64,000 bases of DNA from the NCBI GenBank assembly GCA_008933995.1, contig WARS01000031.1, positions 958,001-1,022,000 on the forward strand. Reading direction: 5' to 3'. Of the stretch, positions 22,830 to 36,100 are shown one piece after another (the first letter of the stretch is position 1; the number at the start of each line of letters is the position of its first letter). A model generated the notes under the pieces. That model was given only the letters and a program-made list of their open reading frames with translations, was not told the origin of the DNA and did no database searches. A program made the translations under genes and the position numbers. The DNA is from Datnioides undecimradiatus (Eukaryota; Chordata; Actinopteri; Lobotiformes; Datnioididae).

Positions 22830-23420
22830 CCTTTTAAACAGTCACTTTATACAGTGAAACACTGCACCAACCTTGCTCAGTGGAGATCTCGTTATGTAAG
22901 CGTGTAAAGCACCATCTACAATGCAAGATGTCCTCCACTGTGTCAAAACGGCAACCCTTCAGCCTGAATTTCATTTTGAGAAAGAATAAGCTGTAGGGAG
23001 CTAAATCCAATGAGTTGGGCAGGTGGTCCGCGACGATTGTGTTGGTGTAGCCAAAAAAACTCTGCATTTGTGCTGTGTGCTGTGTAGCCGTGTGTGTAAG
23101 TGCCATTGTGCCTGAGTTTGAGGAGTTTGTGCTAGCTAGCCTCACTCAGATGACTTAAAACTTGTGCAGCTGAACTTGATATTAATAGCCTGCACAATCC
23201 TGCAAATGCCAAAGAAAACTAAGACCATGCTCTTCATTGCAATCCCGACATAATGTGATGTCTTCTGTCTTGGAGACTGCAGGTCCTCCACTTCTAAGAT
23301 TTATAACTGTCAACCAGGCCCTCATCTTCAGTGATGATCCTTCCCATGACCCTTGGGACTGACACGGGTTTTGATGCTTGCGCTCTGCTCAAGTTTGAGG
23401 TCCAGTATGGTAACAATGCT
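22830..23420 (-). pseudogene. Dead mariner-family transposase fragment
   Basis: Read on the minus strand, in order: IITEDEGLVDSYK near 23310-23345 (family form VTGDESWV.Y). Next comes AMKSMVLVFFGI near 23203-23238 (family: KSM..VFFD..G). Then, after a frameshift, THTATQHTA near 23075-23105 (family: HHDNAPAHTA), and last SLDLAPYSLFFLKMKFRLKG near 22955-23013 with CRFDTVEDI after it. The mariner D,D34D catalytic aspartates are lost: the second-D motif has no Asp, and the third-D position (APCD in active copies) reads APYS. Stops and frameshifts occur upstream of the last open part (22834-23145). No terminal inverted repeats could be seen, so the outer limits are unknown. Confidence 0.85.
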
Positions 23421-24257
23421 CAAAATGTGCACATCTCAGGTTCAGATGATGATCGCATGGCCTAATGCACCCTACGGACTCACAGCAGTCATTGCTTGAA
23501 CATGTTGAATGCTCAGTACTGTGCCAAGCTGCATTCAGGAACAGCAGAAGCAGTTCTGGAGGTTTTGATTGCCCATTGTACTCATTATTTTTTACTAGCT
23601 TTCTTTGCGCCAGTATCGATGTTCAGGGTTATGCCTACTAATCACTTTTAGCCATAGAGAATGCTGAGAGTTCAGAAATTCACACATAATGAAATATACA
23701 TACAGGAGTGCATATGAAATATGTGTTTAAATATTCATATGTGATTCAACCCTGGATCCTGGTATGGGTGGTTTCCTCACATACAAGCAAAAGGTCAACA
23801 AGCTAAGGCAATATGATACTATGGAGCTCAAAGGAAGTGAACAAGCTTTCATACTTGTATCACAGTTTAAAGGTGTGGTCTGACTTTTTTGTTTTATGTG
23901 CACAGTTGTTTCCTGGCTCCTGCAGTAGAGTATTACTGTCCCTTTACACATTTCCGCCAGCTGTGTTTTTGTCAGCATGTAATTAGCCATAGTAGGTTGG
24001 CAAATTAGTCTCTGAGGAGTGTAATCTGTTCATGCCCTGGCATGATGCAACATAGACACACAGTATATAGATTTTTCACATACCTTTATTTGTGGTGATA
24101 ACTGTAATGATAATTACTCAGTTATTTAAAACTTATCTCTTGGGTACCTTGTGTAAATCCTTATTTCTTTCTCTTATCATACATACATCATAGCATACAG
24201 TAATATCAGACATTTTAATATTTCACATTACAACATAAAGCTATTATATCTCTCTGG

Positions 24258-24272
24258 TCTCTCTCTCTCTCT
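24258..24272 (+). repeat. Short (TC)n tract
   Basis: About seven TC units just upstream of a teleost retroelement tail. Confidence 0.8.
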
Positions 24273-24284
24273 GTACTTCTCTAC

Positions 24285-24737
24285 AGATACCTGTGGCTCC
24301 AGAGCAGAACATATGATCTGTGGCTCCACCGACCTGCCCCGTGTCCTCTGCTGCCACTTATTATCATTATTCTATATTGTACTGCAAATAGTTGCCATAG
24401 TTAGGATTCTGTTGTTCTACCATTATGTTAGTTTCATGTAAAGTTATATACTCCTGTATCTCTGTCTGCGACAAGGTGTATTCTCTCTATCACCCTTCCT
24501 GTCTCTCTCTCTTTTCCCCTAACTGGTCAAGGCAGATGGCCGTCCACCTAGAGCCAGGATCTGCCCAAGGTTTCTGCCTGTTAAAAGGAAGTTTTTCCTT
24601 GCCACTGTCGCCGAGTGCTCGCTCATGGTGTAATTAATAATAATAGTAATAGTGTGGTCTAGACCTGCTCTATCTGTGCCCTGAGACGACTTTTGTTGTG
24701 AATTGGCGCTATATAAATAAAATTGAATTGAACTGAA
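24285..24737 (+). mobile_element. Teleost retroelement 3' region (GGCGCTATATAAATAAAATTG tail)
   Basis: A very common teleost dispersed sequence. Diagnostic pieces in order are GGCAGATGGCCGTCCACC (about 24531), CTGCCTGTTAAAAGGAAG (about 24575), TTTTTCCTTGCCACTGTCGC (about 24592) and GAGTGCTCGCTCATGGTG. The end is ACTTTTGTTGTGAATTGGCG followed by CTATATAAATAAAATTGAATTGAA with a short tandem tail. The tail and high copy number fit the 3' end of a non-LTR retrotransposon or a SINE using its tail. It is non-coding. The clade is not assigned. The left edge is approximate. Confidence 0.9.
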
Positions 24738-27469
24738 GAAAAGCATGGGAAAATACTGAGCCTAAACTGATGGTTGAATATTTTTAATACAGGCATTCCA
24801 CTCATACTACAAATTCATATAGCTACTTAACCTGAAGACGTACACATAATAGAGGGCAGAATAATGGGGAATAATAGAGGCCAGAAGCAATTAAAAAAAC
24901 CACCTACATATTTTGACTTTAATAAAGTGTGCTTGAACTGTGTTGGTATTTAACTGAGAAGAACTTTATAGGGTAAAAATCTCACCTTTGAGAATTGCAA
25001 TCTCTAACACAAAGTTGTAAAACTACTCTGAAGAGTATGTGAGCACAGTGATTTTTGTTTTGTTTTGTTTTTTTTGTTGCCCTGATGTTAGATCACAATT
25101 TTCTTTGGATTCAAAAAACAAAAGGTTATATTGGTGTGAAATTTGCTGTGGATGTTTACGATCTACAGCCGATGGATTGGAAAGATTTGTAGACACCCTC
25201 TTCCTTTGCCAGGCTGGAATGTTTATTTTTCCAAAAAATAAATAAAAATAAAAATAGAAATACAAAAATCCAGCATGTGACAGAAGAGATTTAGTTTTGG
25301 TTGTTTCAGATGACTTCATGGTTCAGGGCAGGTGAGGACAGAGAGGACACCTCAGGGGTGCCATGGCAGCAGGGTGGTGCTTTCAGGCCAAAGCTGATTG
25401 GATCCACTGTGAGGCCAATAATGTCATGGTGGAAACTGCTGATTCTCTACCAGGTGACTCACAAGTTCCCACAATGGCAGCAACAACAACAGGGAAGGGT
25501 CTGAGTCAATGAATGTTAGAAGAAATGGTTTGTCCCTCTCGCAGATAAAGTGGTATTAAACCAATTATTAGCAGCAAGTGTTCTCCCTTGAGAACAACCC
25601 ATATTTTTATAACACCCATGAGGAGTTTCCATCACTTCACACATTTAGTTGCGTCCATTGGTCTGCTGGTAGTTAGTTCAGCCAGCAAGATGAGAATGAG
25701 ATACAGATACAAGTACACACTTGCTATTTTTTCTTATGCAACTAGCCAGCATGTTGATATACTTGCATAGGAAAACTTGTATCAAGGTCCACAATGCCAA
25801 CATTAGATCACTTTCATTGGTCTTGGCTTTTCCTGGACAGTGATTGCAATTTTTATTTTGATGAGATGGGCGTGTGAGTTCCTGTGCTGCTTCGACACTT
25901 CCAACACACTGAGCCTCTCTGTTATGTTCTCCCAGCCTCGCACTGAAACCTCACCCTGGCTTGCCAACAGAAGTGTGGAAAGAGTGCTTTCACAGTTAGC
26001 GCAGCAGATTTCATACACAGCAGTAGATCTGACATCAATGGAATTTTTTTTTGTTGAACCAAATGTCTTCTGATCAGTGTGTTAGGCTTTGTCGCAGTGT
26101 TAATGCCAGTTATATTTTCTCACGGTAACTTTTCCTCTAGGGTTTTTGACCCCCCCCCAGCCTTTTTTTTTAACTGTATTGTGTAATTAGTGACAATGAA
26201 AATCTATAAAAAGTGCTCACTTTTTGTCACTTTATAAAGAACTGCATGTGTTTTTACAAAAAGGTGACATGCACAAAGAGTATGTGTGTTACTAGACAAT
26301 GCCGCGCAGTTACACACTAATTCAACCTATGCAGTTCTGTGTCACTTCAATTTAAGAAGTAAAGGGCTAAAGGCCAAAGTCCACGTCACCAGCAGTGTCA
26401 GTGTGTAAAGGACTGCGTTCCATTATAAATACAGAACCCCCAAGTAAACACAGAATGTAACCAGTTGTGCAGATGTGTAGCACCCACATAGAGCCAATGT
26501 CCAGTACAGCAGTGAGATACTCAGTGATTGTAATTTGAAAAGGCTAAAAATGAAACTGCAGATAGCATTGCTTTATTCATGATGAAACATACTGCTGACA
26601 GTGAAAAAAACTCAGTGACCTCTTTTACAAATACATTTTGTACTGTGATAGGTAATAATATGCCGTGTATTGCAAATTAGTATTAGAAGTGTATAGTGAA
26701 AAGCAGGCGACCATGAAGTATTGTGAAACATCCCTGAGGCAACTGGATGTAAAGGTCTCAAAAAAAAGTTCTTCATCGGGTAGAGAGTTTATGTTATGCT
26801 TCAACAAAAGCTCCATAATATCAAAGCTTGTGAATATTGTGATGCCCTGAAAATGTCACCAAAGACCTGAGAACTCCATACTAAACGGAGCTTGCGAGGT
26901 GGATAAATATGCTTTCATTTTTCATCCTCTGTCTTACCAAGGCGAGCAAACTATCCTCCATTTGCTAAGGTCTTTGCCAATAAAGACAGAAATTTGATAT
27001 CTTAAGATAACAGAAATGATATTACCCAGAAGCCATAACTGAGTCCTGTCAGAGAGGAGACGGAGTGAGTGATTGCCCCAAGTTATGCAAGAGCTGATCT
27101 ATCCCATTAGGGCTTGGTGTAGGCGCAAGCCCAGAGCTTGTGCCGCTGAGGCTCACTAGCGGTTATTGCCTGACATGAAAATTCTTCTTCAAGCGTAAAG
27201 TGTCAGAAAATAGGATTGATGCTTCTGCTCATTATTGCTTCTGCATTTTGGGATGAGAAAGGTAATATTAGCTTGGGAAAAAAATATGAATCGCAAAGCC
27301 ATGTGATTGATATTCCTGGGGAGTGTGTGGTAGTTGAGACCTCAGCTGATATAAATGAAACGCTAAATAACCATATGAAAGAGCAAAACATACAATCTAA
27401 CACAAAACATACTTTAGATATGGTAATGGGTGAGAGAAAACACTCACAAATTCCCTTTAAACATTCAGG

Positions 27470-27488
27470 CACACACACACACACACAC
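27470..27488 (+). repeat. (AC)n microsatellite
   Basis: About nine AC units. Confidence 0.9.
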
Positions 27489-30080
27489 TCAGGCCTACAT
27501 ATAGTACATACTGGTGCATATTGTACTAACATAAAACTGATGCTGGCTGTCGGGAGCTCTCAGAAGTGTTATGACCAATTTATCCACTTGATGTGGTCCA
27601 CCCTCTTCTGTGGCCTCCAATCAAGCCACATTTTACAAGCTGGAGTACCAACACTAGCTCCACGTGTTTTGTTTTAGGGCCTGTTTCTGGTGCACCAAAC
27701 AATAGAGAGGTGGAGGACAGGAAATGTTCCAGACAAGACCTCTGCAGGGAAAATGCTTTATTTAGACTAACTAAACAATACAATTTTAAATAAAAAATGT
27801 CAGTCATGACTTCATACAGTAAGCTTAATAGCAGCTGGAACCACAGTTACTGTTACAGGTTGATTTTCACCCATACATTCCTTCATATGTCTTACACATA
27901 TTGTACAGAGGTTTGAAGTGCAAACCTGAAGAATCAAGGTCTTTGCAATGACAGAAGTAAGTACAGATATGTTTTGTTTTTTCCCATTCAGTGATGGCAG
28001 ACATCTTCTGCAGACATCTTCAGCCTGGGCCAAATCAGACAGACACAATTTGGATGGAGAGATAGGATTCCCGGTAAGAGAATAAGTATATGACCCCGAG
28101 CTCACACTAAGGTTTGGGAACTAACAGTTGTTTTCAGGATATGTATTGTAACATTTTTCCACATATCTACATTTACCAAAATCATGAACAGAGTCTAGTG
28201 TAGATACAGAATATACCAAAGCTGTGGTTGTTCTAAAAGTGGAAAACTGGAGACTTGTAGTAACAGTACTTCCTACCTCCCCAGGACTGAAATGACCTTT
28301 CAGGGTACATGAAGACATACAACATTCACAGCAGAAGGAACAGTGCATACAAACAGCACTGCCACGTTTCACTCCATGTCATTGAGATAATTAAATGCAA
28401 GTATGAAATTAAGCCGGTCAACATGGTAACTCAAGCTTGATTTAACTTCACTGGTTTCACTGGTAACTTCATTTTGTGCAACAGAATTTAAAAGCGTAAA
28501 GTCTTCTCCATTAGTTTCATAGTAAAGGTACAGTCTGACATTGAAAGTAGTTGAAAATTGTGGGCTGTCTAGTTAAATACATATCAGGTATAAAACATAC
28601 TTTTTCTCATTAAACCAATGCATTTGGGATACAGAATATTTCAAAAATCCCATTCAGACATAAAAAATATACAGCTTTTAAGCTTTTAATAGCTAGTGGC
28701 GTTTGATGTATTTTTCTACAAATCTGCTATTTAACATGAGTAAAAAAATCTTAAAATTACATCTACTCTCTCTCCCTTCTATGAAAATGCGTTTGATTTC
28801 ACATTTGCTGATTGACAAAAACATAAGCTCCACTGGTACAACATGTTTAAAGTAGGGGTCTCACATACCATCTAAAACGGCGCCACTGTCACTTTTTTTC
28901 TCAGGATAAACCAGATCATAACCTTCTCTAATGTTACCATGTTTATTGTTTACATAAATGCAAATCTAGCAGTTCTATGCACTCTGATTTATTTAATGTG
29001 CCCTCTACTGACTAATTTTAAGTCAACTAATTCACCTCTGTGGCAACACAGAGTATCCCAGCAGCAACGTTTTATTGATTTTCATGGCTATTGTCAGTAG
29101 TAGCAGCCACATACTTAGATATGTAAATACATTCCGGGGACTGTGTTTAAACCATAACACCGTCAATGGCCTTGACATAGTTTCAGACACCGTTGGAGCC
29201 ACATGCTGTCTACCAATCAAAGACAACAAAGACAGATGGGAGGTGGAAGGAAGCCCCAGGGGAAAGGGCTTATGTCTCAGTTTCACTCCAACAATGGAGC
29301 ACGTGTGCTTGGTATTGTCGCTATTGTTCGCTCACACAGTGTGCATCAGCTGACCAGAAAACTACATCACATCCTGTCTCAGAGCTATTGATCTTGAGTT
29401 AGAAGGCCTCACGGTATTTTAACGGATGAAAAGGTTTCCTTGGCAATCTTCAGCTGTGAGAGGGGCCCCAGTGACCCTGGCGTCTGGCAGATGCAACATT
29501 CAAACAGGAACAGGAAAAGTGATGCGTGCATTTCCACCAATCACATCGTGACATTTTGTTGTGTTTTTCTGGTTTTGACCAATCAGATATCTTTGTATCA
29601 AGTGTTTTTTTCCCCTGAATGACAAATGAAACAAATGACCGCTAGATCCTTAACTATCTCCCAATTTGTATGTACATAAATAAAACCCCTCTGTGATAAA
29701 AAAGAACAAATATTGAACAAAACATATTGCTTTAGTGGAAATAATAATATTCATGTAACATAAGATTACTTCAAAGCAGTTTTTTTCAGTAACTTGGCAG
29801 TCTATCTCTCCAACAAAGCATTCTTAAGCTGACCAAGGCTGCATTTGAAAACCTAATATTCATTATACATACACCCTCCCCTCTTTTTTGTGCTCTGTGA
29901 TGGTCAAGGCTGTTAAATCTGAATTCCTCAATTGAAAATGTATGGGCGGTTTCAATAGGCAGCCGGGTTAAAAAGTAATAAAAGCAGCTTGGGTATTGAG
30001 GAAGCTGATGAAGGAAAGCTCTTTGAATGGCTGGTTTGGACTGCTGGACTGCTTTCTATTGTTGACCATCTGTAAGTGTG

Positions 30081-30083
<3 letters not shown>

Positions 30084-30113
<30 letters not shown>
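30084..30113 (+). repeat. (CA)n microsatellite
   Basis: About 15 CA units followed by TATACAA. Confidence 0.95.
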
Positions 30114-30119
<6 letters not shown>

Positions 30120-33100
30120 ACTCTTGGGCACGGGCCAGAGGGTGGTGTCAATATACTTGTTGGGGGATGGGCGATTTCTACCGTTGAAAGTAATTATTTT
30201 CTTAAGGGCTGTTACATGAGGGGGTTGGGTGTTGAGGAGGCATTTAAGGAAATGGAATTTATTTCCGTTGGTGGAAGGGAAAGTTTTGTCGTTGGGAATT
30301 GACAGATGTGGGTTGAGAGCATCTTGGAACAAGATGAGAGTGAGGACTGTTAACCCATGGGAGAAAAGTTAAATTTACCAAAACTCAAAAAAAAAAAGGT
30401 GTAAGCAAAAGCATTAGTGAAATAAAATTACTGCTGATCAGCTTAATGAAGTGATAAATATAACAGGCTATGCATCTCTTTTGAAAACTGTTTCGCATTA
30501 CTTGACTATCATACTGTTGTAAATGTTGTATATACATTTCCAAGCCACCCTACAAACAATTTAAATACCTGATTAAATGTGTAAAAGTGTAAGGATCAAG
30601 CTAAAGAGAAATGGTTTTGTTTCACTTATTAAGAGACAAATATCCAAAACCTGAGTTAAACTGCCTTCTCAGGATTGTATAGATGGGGTTTCATCCAGTT
30701 TGATTGATGATTGCAAAAGCAAGAGACCCACCAACTGTCGTCTGAGTTTGATTCAAATAATGCTAAATTCTGATTGGTGCTCATAAGTGACATCACCTTT
30801 TCACAGTTAAACACCAGCCACCGGTGTTGCCAATGGAAAGATCCCAGACCAAATCACAAACTCAGAAATCCATTACCTAAATGACCAAAACAAAACACAG
30901 TATATTCAATCACAGTAAGCTGAATAAAAACGCGTTTTTGTATTATTTGAGAATGATGTGAAGCGCTGGAGAGCTGCAGTTAGAGTGTTTGTCGGTGAAT
31001 TTGAAGTTTGCATGGGCACATTTTACTAATCTGGATGTATATGCCAGTCCTTCCTTACTGGTGTGTTGTCATGCCCACAGCAGGGTAACAGGTTACAGGG
31101 ATGTGTCTGTGGTCACACTTTCATTCTGGTACCATTCTGCAGGAGGTGAGTTGGGCAAGGCCACAGCGACTAATCCTGATTGACATCAAACACTATGAAC
31201 AGAGAAACAACAGCCCTGATGTGTCTGTATGTTTTTTAGAGAACTGGTGACTCATGCTAGATAGAGGTGCCCATTCCCCTTCAGTCTGGGAGCCACTGTA
31301 ACATCAAAGTACTGAAAGTGTCTTTCAAGTCTACAGGGGTAAGCCAATCACCTGATTGCACTGGCTCCATTGGCTCTTTTAGTGAGAGCATCTGAAAAGG
31401 CATCGATGTGGTCAATAAGCATATTTACAGAATGGGCATAATATCTTTTCTTGAGAAACCAGAAAATAGAAAAAATAGAGGTTTTTTTCTGTCCCCGTCA
31501 GGGTATACTGAAGTTGCTGGGACAATAAAGATTGATCTGCTGGGAGTTCTTTGAGTCATAGGTTTCAACCTGAACTGTTTATGAGTTTTTAATAAAGCCA
31601 TAATTCTGGTTAGGAGCCCAAAACTGCCAGACTCGGCCTCCGGATGTTTGTTGTTGTCAAAACTTTAAAATGTCTGGAGGGGGGTAAATTACAGCAAAAT
31701 ATGTGAAACTGGTTCACCTCCTGACTTGTTCATTGAGCACAAATATGTAGATGTGCTTGTGGTTGGTGAAACTGTTGCAGAATCAGGTCTCCGCACTGCA
31801 GAAATGCACTGCATGCATTCAGAAGGATATTCTCAGTGCTTACGTCATCTGCGGTGCATTTAGATGAAAGTAGAAGGAAAAGTTAAGGGGATATCAACAC
31901 AAAGAAAAAAGTGCCTGAAGATCTCTAATTGAATTGTATCAAGTGTCCATTGTGTGGTGCTGCCTGCCACTTCAAAAATATGGAAGCTGTGTGGCATACT
32001 GAGTCTGCGTATTACACAGGTGCAGAGCAGTTTATGTGGCCTGGGATCACTTGCAAAAATTAATAATCAAGATGTCCACATTGGCTGGAGCATTTGAAAT
32101 TGTGGAATAGGTAAACTCAGCTGAGATTTAATTTCTGCATCCCACTAATGCATCAAGGGCAAGTTGCCAATTAAATCTTTGAGTCTGAATCACAAGTATG
32201 GTATTTTAAGGCAATTTTCTAACAAAGCCATAAAGAGAAGAAAAGTCCATGGCCTAATTTTCCACTATTCCAGTAGGAAGGACAGAGATGCCTAGTGTCT
32301 GGATGAATTTGAGCACAAGTGAGGGTGTGTTGAAAAATCTTCCAGACAAACATCAAGTCTGTATAGGTGCTAAGTATGAGCATTCCTCTTTACTCATCTT
32401 CTCTATTATGCAGTGTAGGTGTCGATGTTTGGTGTAAACGGGTTTATAACTGTTTATTATTATACCATTATATATATATAACATTTATTAAGATTTATTC
32501 AGTCTTTTTTTTTACGGCCCCCCTCCTCCTCCTCTGTATTTAATCTAATCATTTCTTAAACTCATAAATGAAAAAAAAATCAGTATCTTCAAGTCTATCA
32601 AGTCAAATCTTCAGTATCTTTAAGTATTCAATTCAGTCTTCATCAATATTTCATCTGATTCATTGAAAATATTGTTTCTTCATAACATGTGTAACAAGTT
32701 ACTGTTCTGTATTTTGAGGAAGTTGTAATTTGTCATTTTTTGATAGCACACAGAAAGCTTCAAGCGATGCTACCATGCTGCTTCAAGTCATAAGAGATGG
32801 TAACTCTGAATTACAACGGCAGCAAGCTGCAGGTGCACTGTTCTCTGTTTTCAAGCGTGCCACACTCCTGGCCACACCCCAATCAGTAGTGTCAAATACA
32901 TTAAAAGCTGACTGAAAACACCTGCATGCACTAACAGTCAGTACTCCAGTGTACTGAATGGGTTGTATCAGAGGCCTTTTTATGTCCGTTATTACACACA
33001 TTTCACTACAATTTCAGATGGCCAAGTAAAGCGTGAGCAGTAGATTTCATTGCCATTAGCCACCCTGCTCAATAATCAGCTTCATTTGCTAAGGAAACAA

Positions 33101-36100
33101 ACTGAGGCCAGATGGCGAGGCTGATGAGGGTTCATCGATCTGGGGTCCCTCTCGCATACTTGCTTAATTTTGGAAATGGAGGGGATGGCCTTCTGAGGGG
33201 TGAGGAGGGAAACTCTGGGGCAGATGTGACTTCCCTCCTCAATGCTAAGCATAACACTCAAAATATGAGTGGTATAAGAGCTCTGAAGTGGGCCTTTGAG
33301 TTTGAAACAGCCCAACTCGTGAGCCTATGTTCACTTCAAACTATCTCTGTGTTCTTGTAGCTGCAGCTTGTCAGAGGTCTAAGCCTGTGCGAAATAGAAC
33401 TTCTCATCAAGATATAATAGGGACATTTTAAGAATAATCTTCAATTTAGTGCACTTTGGTCCATTAAAATTTTCAAATAATGTTTTAATAGTCTCAAAGC
33501 CATATTTGATAAGTCATATCTGATAATTAAAGTAGTGTTTGATGAGCTCTTACTTCTCAGGTGGAGGAGATTGATCCCTCATCTAATCTGATAGTTTTAT
33601 TCAAATAACATTTAACCTCCAGTCTGAGGTAATGCCACCTCTGCCTCTTTCATCTTAGCAATCACTGTTTTTTTTTTTTGCAAAACACACATTCATGCAA
33701 CACTTTGCACAGTGTTAAAAGCAAATATTTAAACAAAACGCACTGATTAAGAAAGTATGTTTCATAATATAGTCGTTATCTCGGCACTGTAATACCACAG
33801 AGTAGGTCTTAATATTCAAATCATTTTTTTTTCTTTCAAGTTTCAATAGATACTGAAGAATTTGGAATTAAAAGTGAGCAGCAATTTCATCTGGATTTGA
33901 CCTGAGTGACCCTCCTACTTAGGCTGAGATATTAGTCTCATATTCCTGTGAGATGGAACAGGCAGCTTATTAAAAACAACCCTTCATTACCATAAGACAT
34001 AGCAAAGCACTTGGCTTCCCTAATCTTTGGGAAGCTCCAGATGAATATCTATCTGTAACCCCAAAGTTGTTATGGACAGAGCAGCAGAATGCAGTGTTTG
34101 CCTGAGAGAAGAAACTGCTGGTTGCTGTTGATTTTAAGTTGGTGTTGTGGCCAAATAACTATTGTCTCTGTGAAATCTTGTTTAGTCCTGCCATGATTGC
34201 CCTTTATTGGCGGGGACACGGTCGCTGAATATCGGTGGCTGTGAGTGGAGGAGCCAAAGCAGAGGGAGGAGACAAACAGATGGTGTCAGGATTGGGGTTG
34301 CACACATTTAGTTAAAGTTAACAAAAAACAAGTGAACAGAATGTTTTGGCGGTTGAAGACAATACGAACCTTGCTGGACTAATTTTCAAGAATTAAACAT
34401 ATATTAGACGTCTGATTATGATCTTGGACTAAGATGAAGACCAAATGACCAGAGGTATGAATGAACCTGACTCCATGCCAGGGTATGACAAATGCAGGAA
34501 GGCAATGACTTGTTGGGTGAATACCAATCGATCTGGACGTAGTGTGATGGCGAGTGCTGTCTAGAAGAGCTGGCAAGCCTGGCTTCAGCTCAACCGGTAG
34601 CAAGAGACCATGAAACAGATTGAGCTGATTATGCTGATTATGTTAGCAGGAAGAGAGACAAGCAGCACTGATAGCAATGGAGGAAAGGGCCCTGCCTTCT
34701 TAATGAACAACTGACTTATTTACTGGACATGCAAGCAGATAAAATCATTATGTAGATATAAGCTGCTTACTCTGATGGTTGGACTTAGGTGCCTGGGTTT
34801 ATTGTGGGGTTTTGTTCTGACATAAGTCAAAATATAATTATGAATCCCAATTAGGCACTTTTCATCCAGAACTTTTTGTTTTTTGCTCAATAATTGAGAG
34901 CTTACACCATTCCTCTATGAGAGGACGGTGTTTGATGAATTTTATAAATATTAAATATGTGAGTGTTTTGCTACGTTTGTTCCTTATATAACCCATACCA
35001 AGCTACAAATTACAATAACATTTCTTGAAAACTTTTCCAGACATCATATGATGTAATGAAGCAGCTGTTATTTTTTGGTTTACATACGTACAGGTCTGTG
35101 TTAACATTTGATGTCAAATTCATGTCCTTTGATTTATGAATGCCACAACTCTGAGAACCTGATAATCGGCTGCTTTAGGTTCTCTATAATACCTCTGTGA
35201 TCCATAACTTCCAGTATCACAGATTGTTCTGACCTGTCACAGCAGCACTGCTCGGTCACGTTACTGTGACGGTAAAGTAGCATAAATTAAGCTCCTCTTC
35301 CTTGTGTGAATGTTGCATTGTAGCAAGAGTGACTGAGAACTGAGAACACAGAAAACATGTTCTCTTACCAGCATAGTATGGGAAATAAAAACACTTTTAT
35401 GCACACTTGGGTATACTAAGAAAATAAAGTGAAGCAATTTTGACGCTTCACTGTTGGTAAAAACAAATTGTTTGAGGAATACAAATCATGTGCTGGATAA
35501 ACTGAAAAAATCCATTAAATTAGATTGGTTGAGATATGTTCCTGAATTCCCCTGAAGTCCTGAAGTGAACAGTCCTTAGTATGACAGACTTGAATCTGGT
35601 GAGGTTGTGTTTTAGGTGAAAACACAGCCTATTACATGATGTGTTTTTTATTTCAAACATATGTTTTGAATTGCTTTCGTGAGACTTTATCATACTGCTT
35701 AACATAAAAGGCATGAGAAAGTATGAAAGATTTCCATTGAGGAGAAAAACGAAAGAAAAAGAAACATCATCTGAGCAGCCTTGGCCTGGTGATATCTTTG
35801 GTATAATGGATTCAATCATTTACATCAGCTAGCCTTTTGTGAGCCTGTACTCACTGTTGCAGGCAGCAGACCTTCCTTTGAGCTGAAACCAAATTGTTCC
35901 CCCGTGACACCACCAGCTTTCCCTATCTCCTCATCACTTACATTACAGATTGGCAGTAGATTAAGATAACTAGCAAACCTGTTAAATATATTTTTCATCA
36001 TATGCATATACACACCTTCTACAGCCCACCCTAGAGCAAGTTTCTGAAAAAGAAAAAGCTTGTAAATTGCCTAGTCTCCCATGTAAGAGAGAGCTGAAAG

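Noticed and set aside
27216-27677. 153-residue open frame on the + strand, the longest in the window
   Set aside because: Runs through a CA microsatellite (THTHTH), has no domain, no Kozak-like start and no splice or transcript signal. Length is within chance for 64 kb.
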